7,225 nt of DNA. Origin: an uncultured Clostridia bacterium (lineage in GTDB: Bacteria > Bacillota > Clostridia > Tissierellales > Peptoniphilaceae). Positions 5,931-7,225 of this stretch are shown here, piece by piece; positions within the stretch are counted from its first letter, which is position 1, and every line of letters begins with the position of its first letter. The position numbers were made by a program, and so were the translations under genes. The notes below the pieces were generated by a model. It did no database searches. It was not told the DNA's origin and was given only the letters and a program-made list of their open reading frames with translations. The stretch covers positions 1-7,225 of the forward strand of contig CAMYBS010000038.1 in assembly GCA_947254025.1 (NCBI GenBank), read 5' to 3'.

Positions 5931-6500
5931 TCATGGATAAACTATATGCTTAACCCACTCCTTCTTTATCTGCCAAAGGTTTGCTTGCACGACGAACTCG
6001 CTTCTGTCTGTGATATCGAATATTCTCTCCCAGCTAGATACGATTTCTTCTCTTATGTCGTCAAAGATCCCGTCATACTTACGCTCGAAGATGTTGTATA
6101 CCTTGTCTGCACCGCACTTTTTAAGCACGTTCTCGAAGCGCTTTGCATCTTCTTTGTCAAGTGGCACGTACTGATTGTTAAGCACAAGGTCCCACTTAGC
6201 GCCGTCGAAGTAGATGACTTCATCTTTTGGCACTGTGATTGCATACACGACTTCCTTCTCTATAGGCTTTAGGCAGTTAGCCTTTGAGACGCTGCACCAT
6301 ATTGGGTAGGCTACATCATCATTCTTAGCTACTCTCTTTGCTGCCATCTTCACAAAGTGGTCGTACTTTTCTAAGAAGTAGTCTGAGATGTCTCTCATAT
6401 GTAGGCTTACATAGAGTCTTTTGTTCTGTATAACGCCTTTGTTTTTAAGCTCGTACAAGCTGTTCTCGTGCTGCCTTGTATATAGATTTACGCATTCCAT
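5931..6500 (-). CDS. DUF3841-type protein of unknown function
   Basis: This 189-residue soluble protein has no signal peptide or membrane segment. The pattern NLYTRQ near the N terminus, YPIWCSVSK (65-73), a YAITVPKDEVIYFDGAKWDLVLNNQYVP core (86-113, quoted in two parts by family logic: beta strand, then W-x-x-V-L-N-N-x-Y), SSWERIFDI (155-163) and a final QANLWQIKKEWV matches DUF3841 as I remember it; its function is not known. The ATG at 6500 is chosen because AGAGGTGAT (6513-6505) lies just upstream. An in-frame GTG at 6509 would overlap that ribosome binding site. It is convergent with the secreted-protein gene and divergent from the hutH transcription unit, with only 50 bp to that promoter. 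No clear promoter of its own could be assigned. The TGA stop is followed by a coding-like in-frame tail. Confidence 0.78.
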   Translation of the reverse strand: MECVNLYTRQHENSLYELKNKGVIQNKRLYVSLHMRDISDYFLEKYDHFVKMAAKRVAKNDDVAYPIWCSVSKANCLKPIEKEVVYAITVPKDEVIYFDGAKWDLVLNNQYVPLDKEDAKRFENVLKKCGADKVYNIFERKYDGIFDDIREEIVSSWERIFDITDRSEFVVQANLWQIKKEWVKHIVYP

Positions 6501-6550
6501 ATATATCACCTCTTTTATATATACCCATGCCTTATCGATATATTTTGTCC

Positions 6551-6579
6551 TTGACTATAAATTTTATCTATGGTATAAT
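6551..6579 (+). promoter_or_regulatory. Strong promoter of the hutH leader/hutH unit
   Basis: TTGACT (6551-6556) and TATAAT (6574-6579) are separated by exactly 17 bp, with a TGG extended -10 motif at 6571-6573. This is the best promoter in the window. Transcription would start near 6584-6587, just upstream of the leader's ribosome binding site. No other promoter is seen between the attenuator and hutH. Confidence 0.88.
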
Positions 6580-6601
6580 ACTTATTGATGAGGTGAGAGG
6601 T

Positions 6602-6655
6602 ATGACTTACATACACAATTATTTATTTGCTCACAATTTTAATATTTATAGATAG
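6602..6655 (+). CDS. 17-residue putative leader (attenuation or arrest) peptide of hutH
   Basis: This short open frame reads MTYIHNYLFAHNFNIYR and ends TAG. It has an excellent ribosome binding site (GAGGTGA, 6590-6596) 5 bases before its ATG, and lies right behind a strong promoter. His codons are at positions 5 and 11, and Tyr codons at 3, 7 and 16. The first base of an intrinsic terminator stem is the base after the stop codon, and hutH follows 64 bases further on. This is the arrangement of leader peptides that control attenuation. A ribosome held at or near the stop codon would cover the 5' arm of the terminator and let polymerase reach hutH. Translation is predicted, not shown; the frame could be fortuitous, though the ribosome binding site argues against that. 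Confidence 0.65.
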   Translation: MTYIHNYLFAHNFNIYR

Positions 6656-6681
6656 AAGGAACGCTGTGTGCGTTCCTTTTT
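6656..6681 (+). terminator. Intrinsic terminator between leader ORF and hutH (candidate attenuator)
   Basis: A perfect 9-bp stem (arms 6656-6664 and 6670-6678) with a TGTGT loop runs into TTTTT (6677-6681). It stands between the only visible promoter and hutH, so hutH expression would require readthrough. The 3' arm and T-tract (6673-6680) can alternatively pair with the hutH ribosome binding site (6706-6713). Confidence 0.85.
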
Positions 6682-6719
6682 ACTTTATCAGAGTACTAAC
6701 ATAATAAAAGGAGGATATT

Positions 6720-7225
6720 ATGGGAAAGATCGTTATCAATGGAAAAGATCTTACAATCGAAGACGTTGTCAAGGTTGCAAGATGTCATGCTGAGGTTGAA
6801 ATCTCAAAGGACGCAAAGGAAAAGATCATTGCGTCAAGAAAGCTTGTTGACAAGTTTGTTGAAGAAGAAAGAGTTATCTACGGAATCACAACTGGCTTTG
6901 GAAAGTTCTCTGAAGTACATATCTCTAAGGATATGACTAAGAATCTACAAAAGAATTTAATCATGTCACACTCTTGTGGTGTTGGCAATTTATTTGACGA
7001 AGACATCGTTAGAGCCATCATCCTACTAAGAGCTAACTCTTTATCTAAAGGCTACTCTGGAGCAAGACTTGAAACTATCGAAACTCTTGTAGCTATGCTT
7101 AATAAGGGTGTTACTCCATGTATACCTGAGAAGGGCTCACTTGGTGCATCAGGTGACTTAGCTCCACTTGCTCACATGGTTCTACCTATGCTTGGTCTAG
7201 GCGAAGCTTTCTATGAAGGCAAGAA
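6720..7225 (+). CDS. hutH: Histidine ammonia-lyase, 3' end cut by window edge
   Basis: This cytoplasmic lyase converts L-histidine to trans-urocanate and ammonia, the first step of histidine degradation. The first 168 of about 500 residues are present. The Ala-Ser-Gly triad that cyclises into the MIO cofactor is at residues 143-145 (GASGDLAP; codons 7146-7154). The catalytic Tyr54 is in IYGITTGFG. The substrate-selectivity position reads Ser83-His84 (LIMSHSCGVG), the pair typical of histidine rather than tyrosine or phenylalanine ammonia-lyases. The ATG at 6720 is fixed by AAAGGAGG (6707-6714), 5 bases upstream. The gene lies behind a leader ORF and terminator, implying regulated readthrough. 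Partner genes such as hutU or hutI, if any, lie outside the window. Confidence 0.96.
   Translation, partial: MGKIVINGKDLTIEDVVKVARCHAEVEISKDAKEKIIASRKLVDKFVEEERVIYGITTGFGKFSEVHISKDMTKNLQKNLIMSHSCGVGNLFDEDIVRAIILLRANSLSKGYSGARLETIETLVAMLNKGVTPCIPEKGSLGASGDLAPLAHMVLPMLGLGEAFYEGK

Noticed and set aside
6593..6634. GTGAG (6593-6597) pairing with CTCAC (6630-6634), hiding the leader's ribosome binding site
   Set aside because: It is only 5 bp with a 32-base loop and no extension, too weak to claim without comparative support.
6585..6719. T-box or metabolite riboswitch upstream of hutH
   Set aside because: The leader is only about 135 nt, most of it taken by an ORF with its own ribosome binding site. 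No T-box AGGGUGGNACCGCG motif or known aptamer pattern is visible.
6720..7225. Tyrosine or phenylalanine ammonia-lyase instead of histidine ammonia-lyase
   Set aside because: The selectivity position is Ser-His (residues 83-84), as in histidine ammonia-lyases, rather than the His-Leu or Phe-Leu types.

Overview
The window is a low-GC, densely packed stretch with Firmicute-style signals: strong AGGAGG/GAGGTGAT ribosome binding sites, TATAAT promoters with 17-bp spacers, and a compact intrinsic terminator after nearly every gene. The combination of a fermentative-type histidine ammonia-lyase gene, an S9C peptidase, and secreted proteins with the 'copper amine oxidase N-terminal' fold suggests an amino-acid-fermenting Gram-positive anaerobe. 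My best guess is the Peptoniphilaceae/Tissierellales area; this is inference from gene content and style, not a search result.

Layout, left to right. (1) The 3' nine-tenths of an S9-family acylaminoacyl-type peptidase gene (1-1814), cut by the left edge, with its terminator. (2) A TRIC/UPF0126 family seven-helix membrane protein gene (1930-2610) with its own extended -10 promoter and terminator. (3) A 347-bp intergenic region (2611-2957) holding five same-direction DnaA-box sequences (four perfect TGTGGATAA, one CGTGGATAA), a 14-bp palindrome, and a very AT-rich stretch with a dyad. It looks like an oriC or a DnaA-titration cluster, although no replication genes flank it. (4) Two tandem paralogous secreted proteins (2958-4406 and 4507-5787). 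They share a near-identical promoter, leader, signal peptide and N-terminal fold, but have different C-terminal halves; the first ends in a Lys/Glu octapeptide repeat tail. (5) A convergent minus-strand DUF3841-type gene (5931-6500), whose TGA stop is followed in frame by 16 further codons that read like protein. (6) A strong promoter, a 17-codon open frame containing two His codons, an intrinsic terminator beginning at the base after its stop codon, and then hutH (6720 to the right edge). This last arrangement is that of an attenuator or arrest-peptide leader controlling histidine degradation.

Most genes here are single transcription units with their own promoter and terminator, so the window is not one pathway operon. 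A possible theme is protein and amino-acid use: peptidase, secreted surface proteins and histidine deamination. The two most interesting items are the putative hutH leader-peptide attenuator (6551-6719) and the DnaA-box cluster (2685-2900). Both are read directly from sequence, but their functions are inferred.
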